Assembly (NCBI GenBank): GCA_021806055.1
Contig: JAJZYE010000056.1
Coordinates: 1-6,684, forward strand
DNA: 6,684 bases
Source of the DNA: Actinomycetes bacterium
GTDB taxonomy: Bacteria; Actinomycetota; Acidimicrobiia; Acidimicrobiales; RAAP-2
Direction: 5' to 3'
Part shown: piece by piece, positions 1 to 5,640 of the stretch
How positions within the stretch are numbered: the first letter of the stretch is position 1
Layout: every line of letters starts with the position of its first letter
Translations under genes and position numbers: made by a program
The notes under the pieces: model-generated
The model's input: only the letters and a program-made list of their open reading frames with translations
Database searches by the model: none
What the model was told of the DNA's origin: nothing

Positions 1-171
1 ACCTACCTCTTCGACCTGGCCCAGCGTTTCACCGCCTTCTACGAGGCCTGCCCGGTGCTGAGCGCCGAGGGCGCACGCCGCGACGAGCGCCTGGCACTGT
101 GCGACCTGAGTGCGCGCACCGTGGCCCTGGGTCTCTCGCTGCTGGGAATCGAGGCGCCCGAGCGGATGTAG
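1..171 (+). CDS. argS: Arginyl-tRNA synthetase, C-terminal end (partial)
   Basis: This is the last 56 codons of a gene that begins before the window; the stop is TAG at 169-171. The readable peptide starts TYLFDLAQRF, passes through CPVL and RLALCDLSART, and closes with LLGIEAPERM. That is the typical end of class I arginyl-tRNA synthetases: the DALR anticodon-binding helical domain, finishing in a GIE-x-PERM-like tail. The enzyme charges tRNA(Arg) with arginine in the cytosol. The HIGH and KMSKS catalytic motifs lie outside the window and cannot be checked. It is a housekeeping neighbour on the same strand as the alcohol dehydrogenase. The 55-bp gap holds a promoter-like element, so the two genes need not be co-transcribed. 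The identification rests only on this C-terminal signature, but the signature is distinctive. Confidence 0.88.
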   Translation, partial: TYLFDLAQRFTAFYEACPVLSAEGARRDERLALCDLSARTVALGLSLLGIEAPERM

Positions 172-190
172 GCCCACCGCGGGCGTGGTC

Positions 191-226
191 GTCTCGGTAG
201 AGTACGGGCACGGGTGAGGGGGGCGT
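191..226 (+). promoter_or_regulatory. Putative promoter and ribosome binding site of the alcohol dehydrogenase
   Basis: The gap after argS contains GTCTCGGTAGAGT at 191-203, with TAGAGT (198-203) as a TANNNT-type -10 hexamer. I see no convincing -35 at the usual distance, which is common in actinobacterial promoters. A purine-rich stretch, GTGAGGGGGG at 214-223, acts as the Shine-Dalgarno. Its GAGG lies about 7 bases before the ATG at 227. The motif closely resembles the one upstream of mftD. The promoter call is inferred from the pattern alone. Confidence 0.42.
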
Positions 227-1378
227 ATGCGCGTACGAGCGGCGGTCGTTGGCGAGTTGAACGGTCCGTGGCGGACCGAGGAGATCGAGATCGACGAGCC
301 GCACGCGGGCGAGGTCACGGTGAAGATGGCCTTCGCGGGGTTGTGCCACTCGGACGAGCACCTGCGCACGGGCGACATCTCCCAGGATCCGGCGGTCCTC
401 GAACTGTTGTCGGGGCGTGACACGATGTTCCCGATCATCGGGGGTCACGAGGGATCGGGAATCGTCGAGGCGGTGGGGGAGAACGTCACCACCTTCGCCC
501 CGGGCGACCACGTGGCGGTCTCCTTCGTGCCCTCGTGCGGGCGTTGCGAGTTCTGCGCCTCGGGGCGTCAGTACCTGTGCGACCTCGGTGCCACGACGCT
601 GGCTGGACCGATGATCGCCGACGGCACGTGGCGTCACCACCTGGGCGACGTCGATCTGAATCGCATGGCGCAACTGGGGACGTTCAGCGAGTACATCGTC
701 GTGCACGTGTCCTCACTCGTGCGCATCGACCCCTGGTACGACCTGCGCGCGGCCGCGCTGATCTCGTGCGGGCTATCGACGGGCTTCGGGTCGGCGGTCA
801 CCCGAGGAGGCGTGCAGCCGGGCGACACGGTCGCGGTGATCGGTTGCGGTGGCGTGGGGTCGGGGGCGATCCAGGGGGCCCGTCACGCCGGGGCGCGGGC
901 CGTGATCGCGATCGACGTCAACCCGTCGAAGGTGGAGCGCGCCACGCGCCTCGGGGCGACCCACGGCTGCGCCACCACTCTGGACGCCGCCTTCACCATC
1001 CTGCCGGATCTGACGCGAGGCAAGAACTGCGACGTCACCATCATCACGGTGGGTGTGCTGACGGGTGAGATCGTCGAACAGGCGCGCGCGATCACCGCCA
1101 AGGGCGGCGTCATCGTCGCGACCTCGATCGCTCCCTACCATCAGAGCACGATCGAGCTCAACCTCTTCAACCTGTCGATGTTCAATCAGGAGTTACGCGG
1201 GACCGTCTTCGGCTCGGTGAGCCCGCGGGTGCAGATTCCGCGGCTCCTGCGCCTCTACAGTGAGGGCTCCCTGATCGTCGACGAGTTGGTCACCCGGGAG
1301 TACACGATCGACGAGGTGCAGCGGGGTTACGACGACCTGGCGTCGGGCGAGAACCTTCGCGGCGTCGTGCGCTTCTAG
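227..1378 (+). CDS. NDMA-dependent (mycofactocin-associated) zinc alcohol dehydrogenase
   Basis: A 383-residue, full-length medium-chain dehydrogenase that oxidises alcohols in the cytosol. Catalytic zinc ligands are visible as Cys40 (AGLCHSD), His74 (GGHEGSG) and Cys181 (ISCGLSTG). The structural zinc lobe has Cys104, Cys107, Cys110 and Cys118. The Rossmann fold carries GCGGVG at 206-211, with Asp230 ending the next strand, which points to NAD rather than NADP. Segments such as GTFSEYIVVH, and an insert around residues 120-150 holding TWRHHLGDVDLNRMAQ, match the nicotinoprotein class assayed with N,N-dimethyl-4-nitrosoaniline. In that class NAD stays bound and is thought to be reoxidised through mycofactocin. 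The position beside mftF supports this. Substrate is unknown; methanol, ethanol and longer alcohols are all possible. The ATG at 227 fits the domain start and has a good Shine-Dalgarno. The stop overlaps the mftF stop tail to tail. Confidence 0.92.
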   Translation: MRVRAAVVGELNGPWRTEEIEIDEPHAGEVTVKMAFAGLCHSDEHLRTGDISQDPAVLELLSGRDTMFPIIGGHEGSGIVEAVGENVTTFAPGDHVAVSFVPSCGRCEFCASGRQYLCDLGATTLAGPMIADGTWRHHLGDVDLNRMAQLGTFSEYIVVHVSSLVRIDPWYDLRAAALISCGLSTGFGSAVTRGGVQPGDTVAVIGCGGVGSGAIQGARHAGARAVIAIDVNPSKVERATRLGATHGCATTLDAAFTILPDLTRGKNCDVTIITVGVLTGEIVEQARAITAKGGVIVATSIAPYHQSTIELNLFNLSMFNQELRGTVFGSVSPRVQIPRLLRLYSEGSLIVDELVTREYTIDEVQRGYDDLASGENLRGVVRF

Positions 1379-2844
1379 AGGTTCGCGTTCGGGTTCGCGT
1401 TCGGGTTCGAGGACGCGGAGAGTCCCAGCACGTCGCGCCAGGAGAGCGAGGACGTGACCAGGCGCGGGGTCAGCGCCTCCAGGGATCGCGTGACCAGTGC
1501 TCCACGCGCCACGCCCAGGGCGTAGGCCAGGTCGTCGAGTAGCGCGATCGGCACGTCGCGCGGATCGACGCGCCGGCGCCGCCAGCGCCACGCGACGCCG
1601 AGTGCGACGACGGCGAGGAGGCGGCCGCGCCGTCGCGCGAGCAGGGCCGCGACGCCCAGCCAGGGGCCGTAGGTGCGCACCGCCGCGCGAGCCAGGGCCG
1701 GGCCACTGCGGGCCGTGGCGCCGAACACCACCGTGGTGGCGACGCGCACGGGGTGGGCCGTACGACCGGCCAGGCGCTGTGCCGCGGCGTCGCGCACCGT
1801 GCGCAGTAGCCGTACGCCGAGCAGCGGCCGTCCCGTGACCACCCCGGCCCAGGTGACGGCGGTCCAGGGATCGACCCGTAGGGGCGCCAGGCGCGACCCG
1901 TGGCGCGTGGCCAGCGCGGCGGCCGATCGTCCGTAGCCGTCGCGTTGGGCCCACCACGCGCGCCAGGTCGATCGCGCGGGGTGCACGACCGTGACGTCGG
2001 CGTCGTAGCGCACGAGCCAGTCGCCATCGCCGAGGCGCCAGACGAGGTCGACGTCTTCGCCGACGCGAAGCGTCGGGTCGAAGCCGTCGCCGAGGGCCGA
2101 GCGTCGCGCCAGGAGACACGCGCTCGGCACGAAGGACACCGGGCCCGAGGGTGTGACGAGGGCACTCGTCGCGCCCTGGTCGAGCGCGCCGAAGCGACGC
2201 TCGAAGCGGTCACGCCCGCGCCGTCCGCTTCCGCCGCGAACGCGTGGTGCCGCGGCGGCGACGCGCGGGTCGCCCAGGTGCGAGCCCAGGCGGACGAGGA
2301 CCGACGCCGGGTCGTCGAGCTCGAGGTCGGCGTCGAGGAACCAGACGAACTCCCGGGTCGTGGCGGCGAGCCCGGCGTTACGAGCCGCCGCGGGTCCCTG
2401 GCGTTCGTCCACGCGTACCACCGTCGCCCCGGCGTGGCGCGCGACGTCGGCGACGGCGTCGGGATCGTGCGAGGCGTCGTCGATGATGGTCACGCACCAG
2501 CCATTGAGATGGTCCACGAGGGCCTTCAGGGACTCGACGTCGTCGTAGACGGGGATCAGGACGTCCACGTCGTCGCGGTTGACGTCGTGGACGGGACGCA
2601 CGAGCGCCAGGCCGCGATCGACCAGGGTGCGCGCGAAAGCCTCCTCTCCGAGTCGCACCACGTCGCCGCACGCCCACCGTCGCACCACGTCGCGCGACGC
2701 GCCCGAGAGGGCGAGCACGCGCCAGGGTGCGCCACCCGCGACGAGGCGGTCGTCCAGGAGGCGTGCGCCCTGCTCCAGTTCGACTCTGGTCCCCGCGGCG
2801 ATGGGGCTCGCCACCGCCGCGGGAGCGCGTGGCACGTCACTCAC
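1375..2844 (-). CDS. mftF: Mycofactocin glycosyltransferase MftF
   Basis: A 489-residue family 2 glycosyltransferase. In mycobacteria MftF attaches a beta-1,4-glucan chain to premycofactocin. Residues 20-85 (TRVELEQGARLLDDRLVAGG onward) resemble the N-terminal module of MftF proteins and may be a PqqD/RRE-like fold; that fold assignment is inference. The GT-A core follows: IPVYDD (97-102), DD at 122-123, the DAD metal and sugar-nucleotide motif at 171-173 in FLDADLE, and GEDVDLVWRL (262-271). A hydrophobic, arginine-rich stretch (about 395-425) suggests membrane association. The final residues, NPNANPNANL, come from a hexamer DNA repeat and look non-conserved. It is transcribed away from mftA and towards the alcohol dehydrogenase, unlike the mftA-F co-directional order in mycobacteria. 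The GTG at 2844 has no clear Shine-Dalgarno but lies 6 bases after a -10-like CAGACT, which fits a leaderless transcript. Confidence 0.93.
   Translation of the reverse strand: MSDVPRAPAAVASPIAAGTRVELEQGARLLDDRLVAGGAPWRVLALSGASRDVVRRWACGDVVRLGEEAFARTLVDRGLALVRPVHDVNRDDVDVLIPVYDDVESLKALVDHLNGWCVTIIDDASHDPDAVADVARHAGATVVRVDERQGPAAARNAGLAATTREFVWFLDADLELDDPASVLVRLGSHLGDPRVAAAAPRVRGGSGRRGRDRFERRFGALDQGATSALVTPSGPVSFVPSACLLARRSALGDGFDPTLRVGEDVDLVWRLGDGDWLVRYDADVTVVHPARSTWRAWWAQRDGYGRSAAALATRHGSRLAPLRVDPWTAVTWAGVVTGRPLLGVRLLRTVRDAAAQRLAGRTAHPVRVATTVVFGATARSGPALARAAVRTYGPWLGVAALLARRRGRLLAVVALGVAWRWRRRRVDPRDVPIALLDDLAYALGVARGALVTRSLEALTPRLVTSSLSWRDVLGLSASSNPNANPNANL
1381..1410. repeat. Tandem hexamer repeat at the 3' end of mftF
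   Basis: Five consecutive hexamers on the plus strand read GTTCGC, GTTCGG, GTTCGC, GTTCGG and GTTCGA. The first four also form two copies of a 12-bp unit. They start two bases after the alcohol dehydrogenase stop and lie inside mftF, where they encode the alternating Asn-Pro / Asn-Ala tail. Each unit is six bases, so copy-number change by slippage would lengthen or shorten the MftF tail by two residues without breaking the frame. Confidence 0.9.
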
Positions 2845-2850
2845 GACGCG

Positions 2851-2856
2851 AGTCTG
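2851..2856 (-). promoter_or_regulatory. Putative -10 element for leaderless mftF
   Basis: On the minus strand this reads CAGACT, followed by six bases (CGCGTC) and the GTG start of mftF. A start site 6-7 bases after the hexamer would fall on or next to the first base of the GTG, giving an mRNA with no leader. This would explain the missing Shine-Dalgarno. The call rests on spacing and on resemblance to CAGAAT on the opposite side of the gap; no -35 is evident. Confidence 0.35.
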
Positions 2857-2866
2857 CCACGGCGAG

Positions 2867-2876
2867 CGCGATCGCG
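2867..2876. promoter_or_regulatory. Palindrome between divergent mftF and mftA promoters
   Basis: CGCGATCGCG is a perfect 10-bp palindrome almost midway between the proposed mftF -10 (2851-2856, minus strand) and mftA -10 (2887-2892, plus strand). It is placed where a repressor could control both directions. In mycobacteria the cluster is controlled by the TetR-type MftR, but no mftR is present here and I do not recognise this site as its operator. Short CG-rich palindromes also arise by chance in such DNA. Confidence 0.25.
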
Positions 2877-2886
2877 GTGGGTCGGA

Positions 2887-2909
2887 CAGAATGGAGCGGA
2901 CCGAGGAGG
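2887..2909 (+). promoter_or_regulatory. Putative mftA promoter -10 and strong ribosome binding site
   Basis: CAGAAT at 2887-2892 is a plausible -10 hexamer, placing transcription start near 2898-2900. GAGGAGG at 2903-2909 is a near-perfect Shine-Dalgarno four bases before the ATG of mftA. It is one of the two strongest ribosome binding sites in the window, which fits a precursor peptide that must be made in excess over its maturase. The ribosome binding site is seen directly; the -10 is inferred. Confidence 0.5.
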
Positions 2910-2913
2910 CGCG

Positions 2914-3018
2914 ATGCAGGTGGTGAGTGAAGAGGCCGGGAACGCGGTCGTGATCGAGGACCCCGAAGAGTTGCTGGTCGAGGAGGTCTCGATCGACGGG
3001 TTGTGCGGGGTCTACTAG
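2914..3018 (+). CDS. mftA: Mycofactocin precursor peptide MftA
   Basis: A 34-residue peptide running from MQVVSEEAGN to the C-terminal IDGLCGVY. It is the ribosomal precursor of the redox cofactor mycofactocin. The acidic leader (EDPEELLVEEVS, residues 15-26) is the family hallmark and is presented to MftC by MftB. In the characterised system MftC oxidatively decarboxylates Tyr (Tyr34 here) and crosslinks it to Val (Val33). A peptidase then cuts after the Gly (Gly32) to free AHDP. Most family members I know read IDGMCGVY; here Leu30 replaces Met, while Cys31, Gly32, Val33 and Tyr34 are intact. The ATG has an excellent ribosome binding site. The peptide lies at the end of a long open frame antisense to mftF, so automatic calling could miss it or merge it. 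mftB starts 3 bases after the stop. Identification is very secure because of the tail and the neighbours. Confidence 0.95.
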   Translation: MQVVSEEAGNAVVIEDPEELLVEEVSIDGLCGVY

Positions 3019-3021
3019 AAC

Positions 3022-3330
3022 GTGACGATGACCCCAGGGGGCGAGTCTCGCGCGCCGGACTCGAGCGGCTCACTGAACGTGGATGGGCACTGGCAGCTCA
3101 GTGCGCACGTGTCGCTGCGCGACGAGCAGTTCGGCGCGCTGGCCTACCACCACCGGAATCGACGATTGGTCTTCGTCACGTCGCGTGCGCTGGTGGACCT
3201 CGTGACGCACCTCGACGAGTTCGCGAGCGCCCGAGAGGCGATTGCCGCCCTGATCGACCCGGCCCAGCAGCCGCGCTACACCCGCGCCCTGTCGTCACTG
3301 GCGCGTGCCGGAGTGATCGATGAGTGTTGA
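3022..3330 (+). CDS. mftB: Mycofactocin biosynthesis chaperone MftB (RRE protein)
   Basis: A 102-residue PqqD-like RiPP recognition element protein. Members of this family bind the MftA leader and deliver it to MftC. The conserved block is WQLSAHVSLRDEQFGALAYH (residues 24-43), then a strand (RRLVFVTS) and helices ending RALSSLARAGVID, matching the winged-helix RRE layout and usual length of about 90-110 residues. The first 20 or so residues (TPGGESRAPDSSGS) look disordered. Two starts are possible: GTG at 3022, three bases after the mftA stop, and ATG at 3028. Neither has a strong Shine-Dalgarno (GGGG at 3007-3010 is the nearest), so translation is probably coupled to mftA. The 3' end overlaps mftC by 11 bp. 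The identification follows from the FGALAYH motif and from the order A-B-C. Confidence 0.92.
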   Translation: MTMTPGGESRAPDSSGSLNVDGHWQLSAHVSLRDEQFGALAYHHRNRRLVFVTSRALVDLVTHLDEFASAREAIAALIDPAQQPRYTRALSSLARAGVIDEC

Positions 3331-4429
3331 GTCGTCGCTGCGCGATCGCTTCGAACACGGGTTGAGTGCGCCGATCTGCCTCACGTGGGAGCTGACCTAC
3401 GCCTGCAACCTCGCGTGCGCGCACTGCCTCTCCTCGTCGGGACGTCGCGACCCGCGCGAGCTCACGACCGAGGAGGCTCGCGCGGTGATCGACGAGATCG
3501 CGGCAATGGGCGTCTTCTACGTCAACATCGGTGGCGGCGAGCCCATGATGCGTCACGACTTCTTCGAGATCGTGGAGTACGCCGTGGCGCGCCGCGTGGG
3601 CGTCAAGTTCTCGACCAACGGCAGCCGGATCGACGCCGCCGCCGCCCGGCGGCTGGCCGCGACGGACTACCTCGACCTGCAGGTGTCGCTCGACGGCGTT
3701 GACGCGGCCACCAATGACGCGCTGCGCGGAGCGGGAAGCTACGCCGGCGCGCGCCGGGCGATGGACCACCTGCGCGACGCCGGCCTGACGGGCTTCAAGA
3801 TCTCGGTGGTGGTGACGCGTCACAACATCGATCAACTCGACTCGTTCGCGTCGCTGGCGCGTGACTACGACGCGCAACTGCGCCTCACCCGCCTGCGCCC
3901 GTCGGGCCGTGGCGCGGACGTCTGGGCGACCGTGCATCCGCGCGCCGATCAGCAGCGCGTCCTCTACCGATGGTTGGTCGCGCACCCCGATGTCCTGACC
4001 GGCGACTCGTTCTTCCACCTCTCGGCGCTGGGCGATCCGCTCGAGGGACTGAATCTCTGTGGGGCGGGGCGCGTGGTGTGCCTGATCGATCCCGTGGGTG
4101 ACGTCTACGCCTGCCCCTTCGTGCTGCACGAGCAGTTTCGTGCGGGCAACCTGCGCGAGGCGGGGTTCGCCGCGCTGTGGCGCGAGAGCCCGCTGTTCGC
4201 CTCGCTGCGTGAGCCCGCGAGTCCGGGGGCGTGCGGGTCGTGCGGCTCGTACGACGCGTGTCGCGGTGGGTGCATGGCGTCAAAGTTCTTCACCGGTCTC
4301 GAATTCGACGATCCCGATCCGGAGTGCGTCTGGGGCCACGGCGAGGCGGCGCTGAGGGCCCGCCCGGTCACGATTGGACCGCGTTCCACGGTCGACCACT
4401 CGCGCCGTCGACGCGAGTCGGGTGGCTAA
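3320..4429 (+). CDS. mftC: Mycofactocin radical SAM maturase MftC
   Basis: A 369-residue radical SAM enzyme with a SPASM domain. MftC uses SAM and iron-sulfur clusters to decarboxylate the C-terminal Tyr of MftA and then form a carbon-carbon bond to the neighbouring Val. The SAM cluster motif CNLACAHC (29-36) supplies Cys29, Cys33 and Cys36. GGGEP (71-75) is the SAM amino-group binding motif. The SPASM signature is complete: Cys247, then 12 residues, Gly260, four residues and Cys265; next Cys305-x2-Cys308-x5-Cys314-x3-Cys318; then Cys336. Cys254 is an extra cysteine inside the first spacing. The tail after about residue 345 is arginine-rich and probably flexible. The ATG at 3320 overlaps the end of mftB by 11 bp and has GGAG at 3310-3313, six bases upstream. 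All catalytic cysteines are present, so the enzyme should be active. Confidence 0.96.
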   Translation: MSVESSLRDRFEHGLSAPICLTWELTYACNLACAHCLSSSGRRDPRELTTEEARAVIDEIAAMGVFYVNIGGGEPMMRHDFFEIVEYAVARRVGVKFSTNGSRIDAAAARRLAATDYLDLQVSLDGVDAATNDALRGAGSYAGARRAMDHLRDAGLTGFKISVVVTRHNIDQLDSFASLARDYDAQLRLTRLRPSGRGADVWATVHPRADQQRVLYRWLVAHPDVLTGDSFFHLSALGDPLEGLNLCGAGRVVCLIDPVGDVYACPFVLHEQFRAGNLREAGFAALWRESPLFASLREPASPGACGSCGSYDACRGGCMASKFFTGLEFDDPDPECVWGHGEAALRARPVTIGPRSTVDHSRRRRESGG

Positions 4430-4457
4430 CAGTCTCGGGTAGTCTCGACTCGAGTCG
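4409..4457. repeat. Pair of near-identical 12-bp palindromic boxes before mftD
   Basis: CGACGCGAGTCG (4409-4420, in the last codons of mftC) and CGACTCGAGTCG (4446-4457, upstream of mftD) differ at one base. The second is a perfect palindrome and the first is nearly so. Their centres are 37 bp apart and they bracket the -10-like TAGTCT. A third copy matching the first over 11 bases, CGACGCGAGTC, lies at 2844-2854 at the mftF start. This could be an operator family, but high-GC sequence produces similar words by chance. Confidence 0.3.
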
Positions 4458-4463
4458 GGGGGG
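4430..4463 (+). promoter_or_regulatory. Putative internal promoter and ribosome binding site of mftD
   Basis: The short mftC-mftD gap holds AGTCTCG twice in 10-bp register (4431-4437 and 4441-4447), with TAGTCT at 4440-4445 as a TANNNT -10 hexamer. A run of seven G at 4457-4463 sits 4 bases before the GTG at 4468 and may serve as ribosome binding site. GTCTCGG, TAG and GGGGGGCGT are shared, in the same order and nearly the same spacing, with the region before the alcohol dehydrogenase. mftD may therefore be transcribed separately from mftABC as well as by read-through. Confidence 0.4.
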
Positions 4464-4467
4464 CGTG

Positions 4468-5640
4468 GTGACCAACAGGTGGTTCGAGACGGTGGCGGTC
4501 GCGCAGCGCCGGGCGAGGCGCCGCCTGCCGCGGTCGGTCTACGGCGCGCTGGTGGCGGGGTCGGAGCGGGGCCTGACCTCGCGCGACAATGTCGCGGCCT
4601 TCGAGCAGCTGGGCTTCGCACCGCACGTGGCGCAGCTCGCGGCGGCGCGGGACCTGACGACGACCGTCATGGGTCAGACCCTGTCGATGCCGGTCGTGAT
4701 CTCGCCGACGGGGGTGCAGGCCGTGCATCCCGGTGGTGAGGTGGCGGTCGCGCGCGCGGCGGCGAGTCGCGGCGTGATCATGGGGCTGAGTTCCTTCGCG
4801 AGCCAGCCCCTCGAGGCGGTGACCGCCGTGCACCAGCAGGTCCTCTTCCAGCTCTACTGGTCGGGAACGCGCGCGATGATGGTGCAGCGCCTCGAGCGCG
4901 CCCGCGCGGCGGGTGCCGTGGGGATCATCGTGACCCTCGACTGGTCCTTCGCTCACGGTCGTGACTGGGGCAGTCCGTGGATTCCCGCGACGCTCGACTG
5001 GCGTGCGAGGGCCCGCCTCGCGCCGCAGGTACTGGCGCGACCCGGGTGGGCCTGGTCCTTCGCCCGCCACGGCGGGTTTCCGGCGTTGACCACGCCCAAC
5101 ATGGCGGTTCCGGGTTCGCCGGCTCCGACCTTCTTTGGGGCCTACGACGAGTGGATGCAGAGCCCGCCACCCAGTTGGGCGGACGTGGCGTGGCTACGCG
5201 CGCAGTGGGACGGCCCCTTCATGGTCAAGGGCGTCTGCCGCGTCGACGACGCCCGGCGGGTCGTGGACGCCGGGGCCACGGCGCTGTCGGTGTCCAACCA
5301 CGGGGGCAACAACCTGGACGGCACACCCGCCACCATCCGGGTGCTGCCCGCAGTGGTCGAGGCGGTGGGCGATCAGATCGAGGTGTTGCTCGACGGCGGC
5401 GTCCGGCGCGGCGGGGACGTGGTGAAGGCGGTGGCACTCGGGGCGCGCGCGGTGATGATCGGGCGTGCGTACCTGTGGGGCCTGGCCGTGAACGGCCAGG
5501 AGGGTGTCGAGAACGTGCTGGACGTACTGCGCGGGGGTGCGGACGCGACGATGCGGGCGCTCGGGCGTTCCCGCGTGAGCGAGCTGACGCCCGAGGACGT
5601 CCTTGCTCCGGCTGACTTCTTTCGAACGCTGGGCTCGTGA
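4468..5640 (+). CDS. mftD: Mycofactocin biosynthesis FMN-dependent deaminase/oxidase MftD
   Basis: A 390-residue member of the FMN-dependent alpha-hydroxyacid oxidase family, with a TIM-barrel fold. In mycobacteria MftD oxidatively deaminates AHDP, the Val-Tyr-derived pyrrolidinone, to premycofactocin, the redox-active dicarbonyl. Family features: NRWFETVAVAQ at the start, GLSSFAS at 106-112, LDWSFAHGRDWGSP at 157-170, Lys254 in MVKG, the active-site His278 in SNHGGNNLDG (276-285), and the FMN phosphate loops DGGVRRG (309-315) and GRAYLWG (332-338). Two adjacent GTG codons could start it. I chose 4468 because it leaves better room for the G-rich ribosome binding site and gives the usual N-terminus; 4465 would add one residue. 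The open frame extends further back into mftC, but that part has no family similarity. The stop overlaps the next gene by 4 bp. The length is typical and all key residues are present. Confidence 0.94.
   Translation: MTNRWFETVAVAQRRARRRLPRSVYGALVAGSERGLTSRDNVAAFEQLGFAPHVAQLAAARDLTTTVMGQTLSMPVVISPTGVQAVHPGGEVAVARAAASRGVIMGLSSFASQPLEAVTAVHQQVLFQLYWSGTRAMMVQRLERARAAGAVGIIVTLDWSFAHGRDWGSPWIPATLDWRARARLAPQVLARPGWAWSFARHGGFPALTTPNMAVPGSPAPTFFGAYDEWMQSPPPSWADVAWLRAQWDGPFMVKGVCRVDDARRVVDAGATALSVSNHGGNNLDGTPATIRVLPAVVEAVGDQIEVLLDGGVRRGGDVVKAVALGARAVMIGRAYLWGLAVNGQEGVENVLDVLRGGADATMRALGRSRVSELTPEDVLAPADFFRTLGS

Noticed and set aside
171..188. Possible terminator after argS (GCCC/GGGC or CCAC/GTGG inverted words)
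   Set aside because: Stems of four base pairs and no T-rich tail; expected by chance at this GC content.
1351..1384. Possible hairpin terminator at the alcohol dehydrogenase/mftF junction (GAACCT / AGGTTC)
   Set aside because: Only a 6-bp stem with a 22-base loop and no T-run; too weak to call as a terminator.
1193..2119. A 308-codon minus-strand open frame in another frame of mftF
   Set aside because: Very arginine-rich, and it overlaps the alcohol dehydrogenase end and mftF, which carries clear glycosyltransferase motifs.
1900..3018. A 372-codon plus-strand open frame that ends with mftA
   Set aside because: Everything before 2914 is antisense to mftF and translates to arginine/alanine/valine-rich sequence without family resemblance. 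Only the last 34 codons, which have their own strong ribosome binding site and the IDGLCGVY tail, are real.
3176..4129. A 317-codon minus-strand open frame opposite mftC
   Set aside because: It lies opposite mftB and mftC, both with complete motifs, and reads as a compositional shadow.
4231..4467. An upstream extension of mftD into mftC
   Set aside because: The frame is open, but MftD homologues start at NRWFETVA; the extra 79 codons overlap the SPASM end of mftC in another frame and show no similarity to the family.
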